Positions 1-11,993 of a stretch of 41,080 bases of DNA are shown piece by piece. Under the pieces are notes generated by a model. The model worked only from the letters and a program-made list of their open reading frames with translations. It had not been told where the DNA came from and searched no databases. The DNA is from Hypsibius dujardini. Lineage: Eukaryota > Tardigrada > Eutardigrada > Parachela > Hypsibiidae. Location of the stretch: the NCBI GenBank assembly GCA_001579985.1, contig LRSR01011933.1, forward strand, positions 1 to 41,080. Reading direction: 5' to 3'. A program made the position numbers and the translations under genes. Position 1 is the stretch's first letter; every line of letters begins with the position of its first letter.

Positions 1-895
1 GACAGGCAGATAGACGACAACGACAGCGACAACGACAACGACAACGACAAAACAAACGACAGACAGACAATGAGACAGATATTCAGGCAGACAAGCAAGG
101 AGATAGGCAGACAGACATACAGTCATGCCGACAGGCAATCTCAGAAGACAGACGGACAATAACGGGCCTGTAGTTCGGAAGAGGCTGATAATTTTAACAA
201 GAGAAGGTAAATTCAATCACAGCCTACGCATTTTTTTTGTTGTCTAGCCGGTAAAAAAAGTAATTAACGCTACAGACAACAACACGGTAGAGGCAATGAA
301 GCAGACAAAATTCTTTCTACATTACTTTCTCACCCTTTACCTACACCCACACTCTCCTTCCACTTCCCCATAGACAGTAGAGTAGGCAAAAAAGCGGCCT
401 TAACTGAACACCTTTAAAATCCGTTTAGCTGAATGTTTTCCTTTCGAGTAGAAGAGATCACGGCCTTCATCCGTCATCGGTCAAGACTCCGCCGAGAGCC
501 CTCCCCCTCTCGCACAGACAGACACTCACAGCTCAAACAATTATCAAATCTAAATCTTTCTAAATTTGCTCAAGCAGAACGTGCTGCGTGCTCGATATAT
601 CTGCCTGTCTGTCAGTCTATGTCATTTTTTAACCGGTGCGTGTTTGTCTGACCGCCGGTAAAAAAAATCCGTGTGCCCGAAAAAATGAAAACAAACATGA
701 GAAATTTTTGCGGTGAGCAGCCCTGTAGTCTATATACCCAGACATGGTACCCCCTCCCCCTGAAGGGTAGCTACCTTTACTGTTTGGTGACGTGCTACTT
801 CCCTATGGAGTTATTATGATTAGCTCATGTCAAAAAGGGCTAATTACTTAATCATACACACACACACACACACACAGCGATCGGAGTGGACTCAC
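1..895. repeat. Repeat-rich intron or flank, left edge
   Basis: This stretch holds GACA/GACAAC-type simple repeats at 1-120, a CA dinucleotide run at about 857-877 and otherwise unremarkable AT-rich sequence. I see no supported exon. If the minus-strand signal-peptide exon at 896-953 is real, this is the beginning of its first intron, and the rest of that gene lies outside the window. The short open frame near 433-651 has no family features and is not called. Confidence 0.5.
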
Positions 896-953
896 CTTGC
901 AGGAGAATGGAGATAATGAGCAGTTTACTCAGGGATAACCACAGGGTAGACAT
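896..953 (-). CDS. First coding exon (signal peptide) of an unknown secreted protein, partial
   Basis: Read on the minus strand, an ATG at 953-951 opens 19 codons, MSTLWLSLSKLLIISILLQ, plus one base. It ends at 896 against a strong GTGAGT donor (895 downward), so the intron is phase 1. The peptide is a typical signal sequence with a long hydrophobic core. Phase-1 signal-peptide exons are common in secreted animal proteins. No matching second exon is visible in 1-890, so the remainder probably lies beyond the left edge. Family unknown. It could instead be a chance short ORF, but a good donor placed right after a signal-like peptide argues for a real exon. Confidence 0.4.
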
Positions 954-1083
954 CTTGTCTGGAGGCGATGTGGGCGAAGAACAAGGCACGGAAGCCAACT
1001 GTGAACAACATACAAATCGGCACAAATTATTTCAGACACGAAAATTTGTGAGGCAGGCATGACAGGTGGTTGACTCCAATTAC

Positions 1084-1118
<35 letters not shown>

Positions 1119-3399
1119 TTCGGTGAGCGACTATCTGGGTCCTTATCTGTTTGCCTGTTTGTCTGTCTGTTTAAGGCTTGTCTCGGCTGATGAATCTGCC
1201 TGAATGTCTCCAATACAGCTGAATTTGTCTGACTGAACATTTACTGTCTAACTGCCTGATTGTCTGTAAAGTTCTTATCCCCCGACATCTCCTAGTTTGT
1301 AAGATTCATCACTTCTGACTTGATTGCTTGGAGAATCGCTTATACAGACATCTGTCCGAATGTCTGAGAAGTTCCTTTCCAAGCAGGCACTTGACTGACT
1401 GTCTGTCTGTCTGTCTGTCTGTCTGATCTTTCGTCTGACAGTCAAAATGCCTGAAAAAAGTTCCTTTTACCCACGATTGTCAGTATGTCTAAATCAATCA
1501 AATTATCGTTTACTATCGTCCGTCTAATTGTCTGAATGTCTGAAAATGTACACTTTAAGACATCTGTTTCTGTGTCTGAACCCGTTCAGCGTCTTTGCCA
1601 GGATCTCTACAGCAGCTTTTGTCCATCTGTTTGTCTGCCTGTCTGCCTTTGTGAAGAGGTGATAAAGACTTACCAGTTCGTCAAGACGACACTAATCCAA
1701 AAAACAAGGGAAGAACCAATTTCAAAATCCAGTCAACAATTGACCCACACAACGCGAGAGCTCCCCAATAAAATCACAGCAATCCTCGTCCGCCGAATAG
1801 CCCCGCGCGCGCGTGTGTGATAGAAAGCCGAAAGCCGGGCGAGCGATATGGAAAAGGGCGACACAACGGTTCCCTCCGTGTGTGTGTATGTGGGGAAGGC
1901 AATGGCAGATGATCCCGAAAAACACGAGACCAGTGAGTGAGAGGGCCACGCCGCGATGATGGGGAACCCAGCGAGCTTCCTAACCGAATCAATAACGACA
2001 ACTACACAGACGAGACGAGTACCCTCCGATCCGACGGGGATGAATAATCGCAGGAACTAGGGTCGCCCTTCCTCACTCAGACAGGCTCTGTGTGTGTGGG
2101 TGTGTGTTGTCGGTGGGACTGTATGTGTTTAGAGATCGAGGGGATGAGGAGAGGAGAGGCGGGAAAAATGTAGAAAAACGGGAGAGAAACCGGATCAATT
2201 TTTACGGAGACTGCCGTTGCAACGCTGATGAGGATGAGTGAGTGTATGCGCGGAATGAAATTGACGGCGTAGGAGGAGGAGGAGAAGGAGTAATAGGCGT
2301 AAGGTGCCGGCCGGCTTTTACGCTGTGCGATGATAAATTCCCACCAGTCTCACGTTGTGTCTGTGTGCTGTCTCTTCGTCATATGTACATTTGCATTGGC
2401 AGGCTGGCCGGAATTCTTGGTGGTCTGAGTTAAAGCCATATTATGCCATGGAGTAGACTGACATTTAAAATGAAGGAAGGCCGGCTTTCGGTTTTAAATA
2501 AAAATGCCGGCGAAATTACGAACTATAAATCCACATTTAAAGTGACGAAATCTAATTTTTAAAAAGGAAATCATCATACCTCAACAGACTTTTGGTTAAC
2601 TCATATTTGTTGTAGTAAATTAACATTTTTGCTTTTATTTAGTAAAATGTTTGACGAATTAATTTAAATGATATTCGTCAAGTAATCAATTTTAACGCAA
2701 ACACACACTGAGATAGCTGAAAGTCTGAAAGCGAACTGTAACTTTTGTGGCCCGAGTTTAAGCCCTTTCGTAAGTATTTCAGCCATGTCTGTGGCTCCGC
2801 CTGGTTCGGTGACGGTGGGCAGTTGTGATTGGTTGCCCAAAGCGGGGAGCGCAGCGCAGTGGTCTGTGAAGCGGAGCGCCGGTGGCGCGCTCTTCAATCG
2901 CTCTGCACTGAGGGCGGTCTCATGCCGCTCATCACACGCAGCAGACACACAAACACACCGTGGTCAAAGGATGAGATCAAAGAGGGAGACGATGAAACGA
3001 ATAGCCAACCGGTGCTGTTGTTGCTAGCCTGCTACTACCGGTATACGCACCCACGCTGTTTACATCCAGGGTTCTCATGACTCCCATCTCGTCTCACATC
3101 ACATTATCTCGCAATTTATAGGGGAAGATGTGATGGAGCGAGAAAGCTTGCAGTGCGCTGCGGAACAGAAGAGACGCGGTCCTTGTGTTTGGAGGACCTT
3201 GGGTGTTTGTTTTTGTTTACATGCCTGTTGTGCAGTATGATAATCGGTCAATAATATGTGTTGGAATGACTGCGTCTTATCAGATGCAGCTTCCCCTTCC
3301 CTGTGTGGTAGCCCTGGTACCATTAAAGACAGCAATCTGGTCATGAAAATACTGCAGAGGTGCTTCGTTGGACCCGTGAACAATGTCAGCTCTCAATTA

Positions 3400-3474
3400 T
3401 GTCTGTGTCTGTGTCTGTGTCTGTGTCTGTGTCTGTGTCTGTGTCTGTGTCTGTGTCTGTGTCTGTGTCTGTAT
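3400..3474. repeat. Hexanucleotide microsatellite (TGTGTC)n
   Basis: About twelve near-perfect tandem copies of TGTGTC. All six translations are low-complexity (CV, SV, CL, or RH, QT repeats on the other strand), so the ORFs across it are artefacts of the array. Confidence 0.9.
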
Positions 3475-5007
3475 CTGCCTTTGTCCTTGTCGTTCTCTGC
3501 ACTTGTCTGTGTCTGCAGCGCTGTGTATTCTGGTTTTTTTTGCCGGTGTCTCCTCTGTGTCCGTGTGCAAACTCGCGCTACAAATTGGCAACATCTATCA
3601 CACTGAATCTCCGCCTGCATAGGTGACTTTTTCATTTCCGGTGATTCTCCAACAGGAAGCTCCACCGTCTGTCTGAATCGGCCTTCCCCCGCGTCTGCCC
3701 ACGTGTTGAATGGAACTGTTCAGGCGGAACAAAAATCTGTCCGTACACCCCATCCATCCATCCCACAACCCAACGAACCAAACAAGGCCTGAACAAATGC
3801 CTTCATTATTCAATTCAAAGGAGAGGGATGAAAACGGGAGCAGAGGACTGCTGGGGCGTGCGACATTCCTCTCCAAAAATGCTTGTTTTGCGACTGAATG
3901 ATCCGGTGTTCTCAGTAGCGTATAGTGCATGTGTTTAGCCGCCCCTGCACATACACAACCGCCTCCATCGGTCGGGAGAATGTCAAACAAGGGATCGTTT
4001 TTTGTTCCCCTTTTTACACCGGCTAAATCCGGCTGCTGGAGAGATTTGCTCGAGGCGCCTCAATTAGGATTGGATACTCGTGCATATATATTTGCAGTTA
4101 GAGGAGGGAGGAGAGAGAGAGAGCGTCATTCGGCAGCCGTTCAGCTCTTCCTTCATTTCTCCTCACGCTAAAATGAAGAGCCATCCAATTGAGCAGGATA
4201 CTTACTCTATACCACCAGGGAAGTGTATGGCGTGCAGCCATTATTCGACCAATGATGGGATGTTGCGTAACGAATAGTGGGCTCATTATACTTTGACGGC
4301 GGCAGACAAAATATCCAGACAAACAGACAGACAGACGACTGTCTGGAAAATACGTCAGCTGTTGGGAGTATGCGGTATATATGTGTTCTAAGAGATCGTT
4401 AAGTTTGACGGCTGTCGAGTTAAGAGGCTAATTTGTTGCCGCGCTAAATTTTACCCGGCTATTTTATCTCACATTTTTTATAGACTAAATAAAGGATTTT
4501 TTTCATTTTGATGTATGTTGGTGGATTGCTGAGGAACCTCGGGGAGTCTGGAGGACGGGAATGTAGACCAAGCGGTTGTAGTACGAATTGCATCATGTCG
4601 CAGTGGTTACATCTTAAAATTCAATCCTCAATGATTTTTCAGTTCCTGTCAGAAACCAATAAAAAATAATTAAACGTTAAGAGGATCAGCAAAGCTTAAT
4701 TAACTGTAAAAACGTTAACTAAACCTGGACTATATTTTTTCAGTTTTACCTTTTGAAATGAATGAATGAAAGCAATTATGTTTTGCGTACAACTAATCAT
4801 TTAAGTAGATAGCTGAAATAAATAATTGTTTGGACTAAAGGTAAACTAAAACTCCTGCTTTACAAAAAAACCTAACATTAAATTTCTTGATACATACACT
4901 TTATAAAAAATGACCCATTTGACCATACTAGCTATAGCTGTAGTTAATTATGTCAATACAAAAATTCCAATAATAATTCGAAAAATAAAAATATAACTTG
5001 CTTTTAT

Positions 5008-5063
5008 TGATATTATTATTATTATTGTTATTATTATTATTATTATTATTGTTATTATTATTA

Positions 5064-5094
<31 letters not shown>
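5008..5094. repeat. Trinucleotide microsatellite (ATT)n
   Basis: A run of ATT/TTA units with a few ATTGTT interruptions. It produces poly-Leu on the plus strand and poly-Asn on the minus strand. Neither is considered a gene. Confidence 0.9.
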
Positions 5095-5739
5095 GCATGA
5101 TATTCCCATTTTTTGCTATTTTCGACAAAGCTCCAATTAAGGATGGCTCCGGGGACTTCCGACCCGAAAGAAAGAACATTTTTCCCTCCTCATCGATCGC
5201 GCCAGGCCCTCTTCTTCATTTGGGGTCCGCTGGGAGCGTGGTTTGCTGCTTGCATCAGTCTTGATGTGTTTGCTTTTCACGGTCGTCTCTCTCCCTCTTA
5301 AATTGTCTTCCTACGCCTAGACAAATGGGTTCCCCAGGCAAGCTCTCGGTCGTCGGTTCACATGCTAAAAAATGGGGATGGAGGGTTAAAAAAAAGCCGT
5401 GATCGATATTTGAGGTCCGATCGGGGGGGGCTTGAGATGTCTCTGCAATGACAATCACAGCTGGCTGGACTAATTCCCTTTCCAATATAGATGTTTCCTT
5501 CCTCACTAGGGTCCGTATAACCCTCGATCCGGTGTGGCAAAAGATTCCGCCAGTGGAGCACCACTCCATCCACTCCAAACGGGACACATTATCACGATGT
5601 ATAAAACTGTCTGATTAAGGGAGTATTTCTAGACTCCGATTTCAAATCGACTCCACTTAAAGTTTTGTTAGTAGAACCACATTCATGATGGGTTTCAGAA
5701 TTTATCTCACCGTTGCTGTCCAAATAACTTTTTTTTCAC

Positions 5740-5990
5740 CGAATTTCAAAGTTGGGAAAACAATGGAGGATTCCAGTTCACTAATTTGGACTGTACAATA
5801 AAAACGTCCATTTTCGGAAAAGATATCATTTGAAAATTTTGGCACTCTCCCTGTCGAAATTGAATTTGGAATCGATTAGTGCCAGTAGAATCTCTTGATT
5901 GTCAGGGGGCGGAGTTACAGGTCATTCTTGGGATTGATAGGAAAATTGCGAGTGGCATTGCAGAAATATGACCCACAGCCCGGCCCCCTG
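5740..5990. repeat. Dispersed repeat, single-arm copy of the fold-back family
   Basis: The segment TTTCAAAGTTGGGAAAACA at about 5742 followed by a GGAGGATTCCA-like stretch, and the later motif GGGGGCGGAGTT near 5907, match the arms and internal motifs of the fold-back elements at 28303-28961 and about 35430-35860. It looks like a diverged copy of the same non-autonomous family. Confidence 0.5.
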
Positions 5991-6026
5991 ATGCACAGAA
6001 TGATCATTTTTAATTTGTCAATCGAA

Positions 6027-6190
6027 AAATGCCAAATTTTGAATTTCTTAATCATAAAATTAATTTGAAATTTGTCAAGCACAAAAAGATAAGTAGGGAT
6101 AAGAAGTTGAGGGTATGTGTGCTCAGAGACGGGAGCGTGTCAATGTCGCACGCCACCTTTTGGTCATTTCGCGATTTTCCAAATCCAATT
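6027..6190. repeat. Dispersed repeat shared with 16604-16760
   Basis: The stretch containing TTTCTTAATCA...AAAATTAATTT...GTCAAGCACAAAAAG and GTGTGCTCAGAGACGGGAGCG recurs with substitutions near 16620-16740. In the second place it lies inside an insertion in the CS-alpha-beta/LRR intron. The match is non-coding in appearance, so this is a transposable-element fragment family. Confidence 0.55.
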
Positions 6191-6791
6191 CCATTCCGAG
6201 GAAATGAATTGTAATACTTTTCTATTCCAACTCCACAAGGAAACCCGCAAAGTAGAATGGAACTGAAACTACACGCTGGCACAGATAGCTTGGTGGACCG
6301 AATTTGAACCGCTTTTTAAGCGAAAGCCGTATTGGATCAAACTCGGTTAGCCAGGCATTACGACCGGTTTAGTACATACAAGTATGACCTAGGACGACGA
6401 AACTGCCCGTTATGCCACAACACAATCCAGGTCTCCAACTGTAATTCCACTTTCAGTTTCTTCCTCTTTGTTCTAACTTCCAACCAAGGATAAACCCGTT
6501 CACTTGTTTGGTACGTGCCCTGTTATTCATAAAATTTTTCTGTTTCTTCTTCACGGTTTGGGAGTTTATTATTTTGATGACAGCTGCAACACCGTAGAAG
6601 CGTAGACCACCGCGTGCCGGAGCGTCCTAATATTAAACAGTCAGTCAATCAATCAATCAATGGCAACTCTACTAGTATAGTAATCTGATAATAGCGCTCC
6701 AATCTATACAATCAATCAAAAGAGAGGAAGAAGACTGCTGGAGCCTGCACATGATCGTGTCCCCATTCCACTGTCGTTTTTCGCTGAAGAA

Positions 6792-8125
6792 ATGCATCCA
6801 AGTCCCACATCTGTCCTCCGCCACACTGTTCATCAATTTTTCGTATCTTTGGCCGGGGAAGGGGATGTCGCGGGTCGAAATCGGAGCAGGGATGCAGTCG
6901 GTGGAGGTGTTGGAAACCTGGAAGGAATATTGGACAGCGCCATTTTTGAGCGTGCCTTTTGGAATGAACTTTTCCACATCAAAACCGCTCCTCCTGACGT
7001 CAAACCCATGGCAGAAAGGATCAACCAGTTATTTATGGATGCAATACTGGCTGGTGAAACGGATGCCACGCTAGAGAAGTTGCTGCAATTTGTGAAAGAA
7101 TTTGGACAATCAGGTGAGTGGCTCAATCTATCAATCAACTTCTGCTTTCAATGGTCGACTGGTGGGCATATGCAATCGCTCAATCAAGTGTTGCTTCAAG
7201 TGGTCTACTCACTCTTATTTACTAGTACTGTATTTTCCGGTTTACTAACGTTTTCTGTTTGTTTTCTTTTCCTTCCAGGAAATTCCACTGACGAAGCAAT
7301 TTTGAATTTTCTGTTGGATCTTCGGCCTGTAGAGTATCGAAAGGCAGTCTCGCCCGGAAGGCTTTTGAAGGAGGACACTTTACAATCCTCTTACACACAC
7401 AACAATGTATGTCACTTTATTTAGTTTCTTTTCCTTTTTCCAACGGGCGATACTTGCCATTTCAAGCGGTCTGCTTTTCGAGGTAGTGTTTACAATTTAG
7501 TGCGCGGGGTTTGGATGTTTTTGAGATGGCGAGGAGTGCCGGCTGGCGCATCCCCGAAGTGCCCCCATTCAAACTGTACGTCTCAAAGGTTCACACGCAA
7601 CGACCGACGGATCATCATGCAGTGTCGCAGATAGACAAACAAACAGACACACAGACACACCAAGCGATCGACATACAGACATACAGACTTACAGTAAGGC
7701 AGATGTGTTGTGATACTGATGTTGTGATTGCTTTTAGGGATTTATTTGCCCCGAAGGATTTGAACGATTGGAAGCATTCTAGCACGGAGAGTTTTGCAGT
7801 CCCATGTGGACCGATTGAGGGAACGCTGCCACTGAAACCGGTTCTCTATAAGCCATATGTCGGAAGCTGTCTGTCATCTCCTGAAGTTTCCCGGTTCCTG
7901 ACCTTGGCATCGCTCCATCAAGCGGAAGTGACTTGTGACTTTTCGGTGACTGCTCTGGTGTATCTGACCGAGCTGGCAAATGTGGCCACTGGGATGGATT
8001 CTATGCTCTTTCACTGGATGGATGACACTATGGAATTTCGGTTTGTTTTGGTCAATTGTCCGTTAAGTTTTGTTTCCTCTCTAGCTCTACACCGCGATAG
8101 GTCGATGTCAGTCAATCTGCCTGCC

Positions 8126-8192
<67 letters not shown>

Positions 8193-8766
8193 TTATCTGT
8201 CTGTCTGTCTTTCTTTCTGTCTCTCTGTCTGTCTGTCTATCTGTATGTATGCATGTCTGGCTGGCTGGCTGTCTGTCTTTGTGTCCGTATGTCTTGATCT
8301 TTCTTTTACTATTGAGTATTTCAGCTGCTTTTGGTATTACACTACCATTTTCCTTTTCCCTTGGCTTCCTATTGGCTTTAACCTGTTAATCATTCTAGGC
8401 TCAAGACCAACTTGTGTCTTATCGGATACCAGCCTGAAACCAGGGATGATGTGGCATGCCTGGCTGCCACCATGGGCACGTGCGTCCGGCGAATCAGGCG
8501 GATGGTTGGCTGCACACCTCATCCACATCTCGGCACCACATTTACTCATTTCATTGCGACAGTCAAGCATTACTTAGAAACGTGGATCTCCTCTATCAAG
8601 GATGTTGGAAAAGCGGTGGTCAATTTGTTGGTCTACGGACTTGAACTGTCGCCTTTCCTTTTGCCTATTCAATTCCTCCAACAGGTACAGTACTATAGCT
8701 TGATGAGCATCAGATAGGCAGACTGTAGATTGACAGACACACAGACACACAGACACACAGGTAGGC

Positions 8767-8807
<41 letters not shown>

Positions 8808-10100
8808 TAGACAGACAAGCCGACAGACAGACACAGCCGCTTGAGCATTGAACCAAGCTTTATTTTTGATTGGAGGTTTGTAATGCCGTTGTTGGTGATC
8901 CGGATGAACCCATCCAGGGTCTCTGCCTGCTGCAGTTGCTGTATGATTTCTCCAAAGATGTCCGGGGCACAGAGTCTTTACGCTCTTTGTCACTGTACCT
9001 TTTGGAGGAATCAGCAAAACCATTTTTCGACTTTGCCACTGCTTTGGCCATCCTTGGGGAAGTCCGGGATCCATATCACGAATTCGGAATTATCGTCGAC
9101 GAACACCTTTTACGGGGCACATCCAAGGAAAAGGAAAACCTTTGGGATGGAGTCATCCTCTTTCAGGTACATTTTAACAACACAACTTCAACATGTGTGG
9201 CACATTTCGTTTAGAGACAATTATTTACAGTAATTGTTTTGAAAATAGTGCATAACAAATATTATTTGCAATGTCGTTTTATTTTTAGGATCCTTCAACG
9301 AGCGCTTCATTCTTGTCTGAATTCATTGAAAGCATTGTACGAGCTGCAAAAGCACTGATACTGCTCCGTCTCGTTACGCCCTCGCATCCGCTCCTGCCCT
9401 CGCCCAGTGGAATTGCGGCTAATTTATTGCAGTTAACCCTTAGCTTCACAACCGATCCTGTGGCCTACCAGCGAACGTTTAAAAACTACCGGGATCAAAT
9501 GCGTCACAAAATGGACTGCTGGATCACACAGCCCAAACACGTTTCGTCAGATAGGGAATCGCCTCCTGTCCCTGGTACGCGTCACGTCTGCCTGTCTATC
9601 CGTTTGCATGTCTGTCTACCTGCGTGTTTGTCTATCTAACTGACTGAATTTCGGTCTGCCTGTTTGTGCAATTGTATGTATGTCTGTTTGTCTGTCTGCT
9701 TTTCTGTGTACCTGCCCTTAGCCTGACTGTATGTATCCGGCAGACTATCCGTCGAATTTGTTTTTTATAAGTATTATTGCTCATCTGCAGATATAAAGAC
9801 TGCTCCAGCTATCCCTAGTTTCGCTGTTTTTGCTGCATCTAAATTGACGCGCCAGGATGAGGACGTTACCGTTATTTGGCATCGCTACAACGGATGTCTG
9901 ACCGCTATTGTCCAGCAACAACTTCTGCCCGTTATCGGTTTACAGTAAGATACAACTGCACTAATGTCTCAATCGTAGTCCGCCTATTCGCCACCTAGTC
10001 GGTGCAGTTATGACGCATTCTGCTTCTCAATCTTCCTGTTTGTTGCCAACGGGCCTGTCTGATTGGTCAAATGTTTGTCGGTTCTTTTGCCTGTGTTTCG

Positions 10101-10131
<31 letters not shown>

Positions 10132-11957
10132 GGCTTGTCTGTCTGTCTGTCTGTCTGTCTGTCGGCTTGTCTGTCTGTCTGTCTGTCTGCTTGTCTGTCT
10201 GTCTGTCTGCTGGCTGGTTATCTGTCTGTTTGTTTGTGTGCATGTCTGTTTGTAGGCGTGCGTGCCTGTTTTTGTGGGTTGTAGATTACCCGATTGTATC
10301 TTTTTAATTGGTTTGTCTTGCTTATTTCCGGCAAAATCGTCCGGTATTGTTTTGTTTCTGCCGGCAATGGATTAACATTTTCGCGTCCCTTGCATGTAGG
10401 GTCCAGCTGGCCGACACTGCAATCGTAGAGCTTCTACAGAAGCATCTCAAACTGAACCATCTACTTGTAACCATCAAAAGCTACTTCTTCCTTGAGGATG
10501 GTCACTTTTCAGTCCCATTTGTTCACGGCTTATTCAGCAAGGTGAGACAGCTTAAACAGAAACTCAAGTTGTTGGACTTGAATGTATATGATTTTAGTAT
10601 TTTAATTTGTTTCTTGAGATAATCTAAATAATCGAAAATGGTGTGTTTTGTTTATGAGTACCACTATTGTCCCACCCTTGTCCCACCCTTGTCCCACCCT
10701 TTTCGTTTTTTAATTTGAATTAAGTTGAATAATGGAACGGTTGGCTGTTCTTGATTTATTACAGATAAAATCGAACACCACGAGACTAAATAAGGATTGT
10801 TTTTGCGGTTCCCTTCGCTTTGTAGCCGGCGTGGTGGACGCAGTGATACACTATGTTCTTGTACTGCAGAGTCCCGAATAGTTTGTGGTCTTTACTGAGT
10901 CGTTGTGAGTCGTCCAACTACAAAAGTCTGGAATGACTCCTTCTGATATGGCAGAAAGTTACTTTCCTAATCAGTATATGAAGCATACCGGTTCTTGAGA
11001 TCTTTCGCTGCCGATATCTTTGGTTGGTAAAACTGCTCCGCTTTTTGGGAGTCTGTCTGTTCCGAGTCGGAAATAGTTTCATTGTCATCTGAGAGGTCCC
11101 CGTCATCTGCGACAGAGCTGCCACTCTCACTCAGTCTGTCTCGATACTACAGTCAGAATACTAATAAACTATTGGAAATTGTTTGGCTCTTGGATTTCAA
11201 TCATTCCATCAATCAGTAATATATCTTATGAATAACTAAGTATCCTGGTAACGCCTTGAAAGTCATTTTTTATTATATTTCAATTAAAAAAATTAAAAGG
11301 GTGGGACTATAATGAATGGGTGGGAAAGGGTGGGACTATAGTGATTTCCTTTGTTTATTATACAATGTACCATTATTTTTTCTTAACTCCGAACATCTAC
11401 TTGCACTGCCGCAAATTGGTTGTTCGTTTTGAAAATGAGTGTTTAGATAGCAATGCAATTTTATAAACACAATATTTAAACGTGATTTTGTAAATAATTA
11501 CAGTGCCTGATTTTTATAAAGGACTTGATTTATGAATATTGTTCTTTCATAGCAACGTATCCAACAACCCACACTTCACTTGAATTACTTGATGTCCTTT
11601 ACAGGCTGCGACGACCTCGTTGAAGCATTGTCTCGACTACTATGCGCTCTTCACGCTGTTCGAGTCAAGTCTGGCAGAACAAGCTGCGATGGGAGGAGGC
11701 ATTACAAGTCAGCAGAAGAAGCTCACTCTCATGACCACCCATTTTGCGGAGGTTAATCGCGCGGCAACCTCCTTTGACGTGTCAGACTACCTTGGCCTGC
11801 AATACGATGTAAGTTTACATACTTCATCTATCATATCATATTTCTCACACATTCATACATACAAGAACTGCCAGGCAGACAGGCAGATAGATAGACAGAC
11901 AGGCAGATAGACAGACAAACCAACAGACAGATAGGCAGACAGATAGGCAGGCTGACT

Positions 11958-11993
<36 letters not shown>

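Larger units (their letters stand above)
954..6683. other. Long non-coding, repeat-bearing region
   Basis: No exon is supported here. It contains CTGT tetranucleotide runs (about 1081-1118 and 1399-1423), a GC-richer stretch with an inverted CCAAT motif near 2760-2950 that could be promoter DNA, a hexanucleotide array (3400-3474), a TTA/ATT trinucleotide array (about 5008-5094) and copies of two dispersed repeats (about 5740-5990 and 6027-6190). The many open frames in it are low-complexity translations of these repeats or lack recognisable domains. 5' non-coding exons of the gamma-tubulin complex gene or of the minus-strand gene at 953 may lie here. Confidence 0.5.

Noticed and set aside
3256-3665. 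Overlapping long ORFs on both strands rich in Cys-Leu, Val-Ser, Arg-His or Gln-Thr
   Set aside because: All are translations of the (TGTGTC)n array and have no non-repetitive domain.
4928-5264. ORFs with poly-Asn (minus) and poly-Leu (plus)
   Set aside because: Translations of an ATT trinucleotide microsatellite.
8100-8270. CTGT tetranucleotide arrays as a possible CRISPR-like repeat
   Set aside because: There are no spacers and the unit is 4 bases; the host is a eukaryote.
10918-11130. Minus-strand ORF in GCP5 intron 9 as a host gene
   Set aside because: It lies inside an inverted-repeat element; the acidic frame next to it is broken, so at most a transposase remnant.
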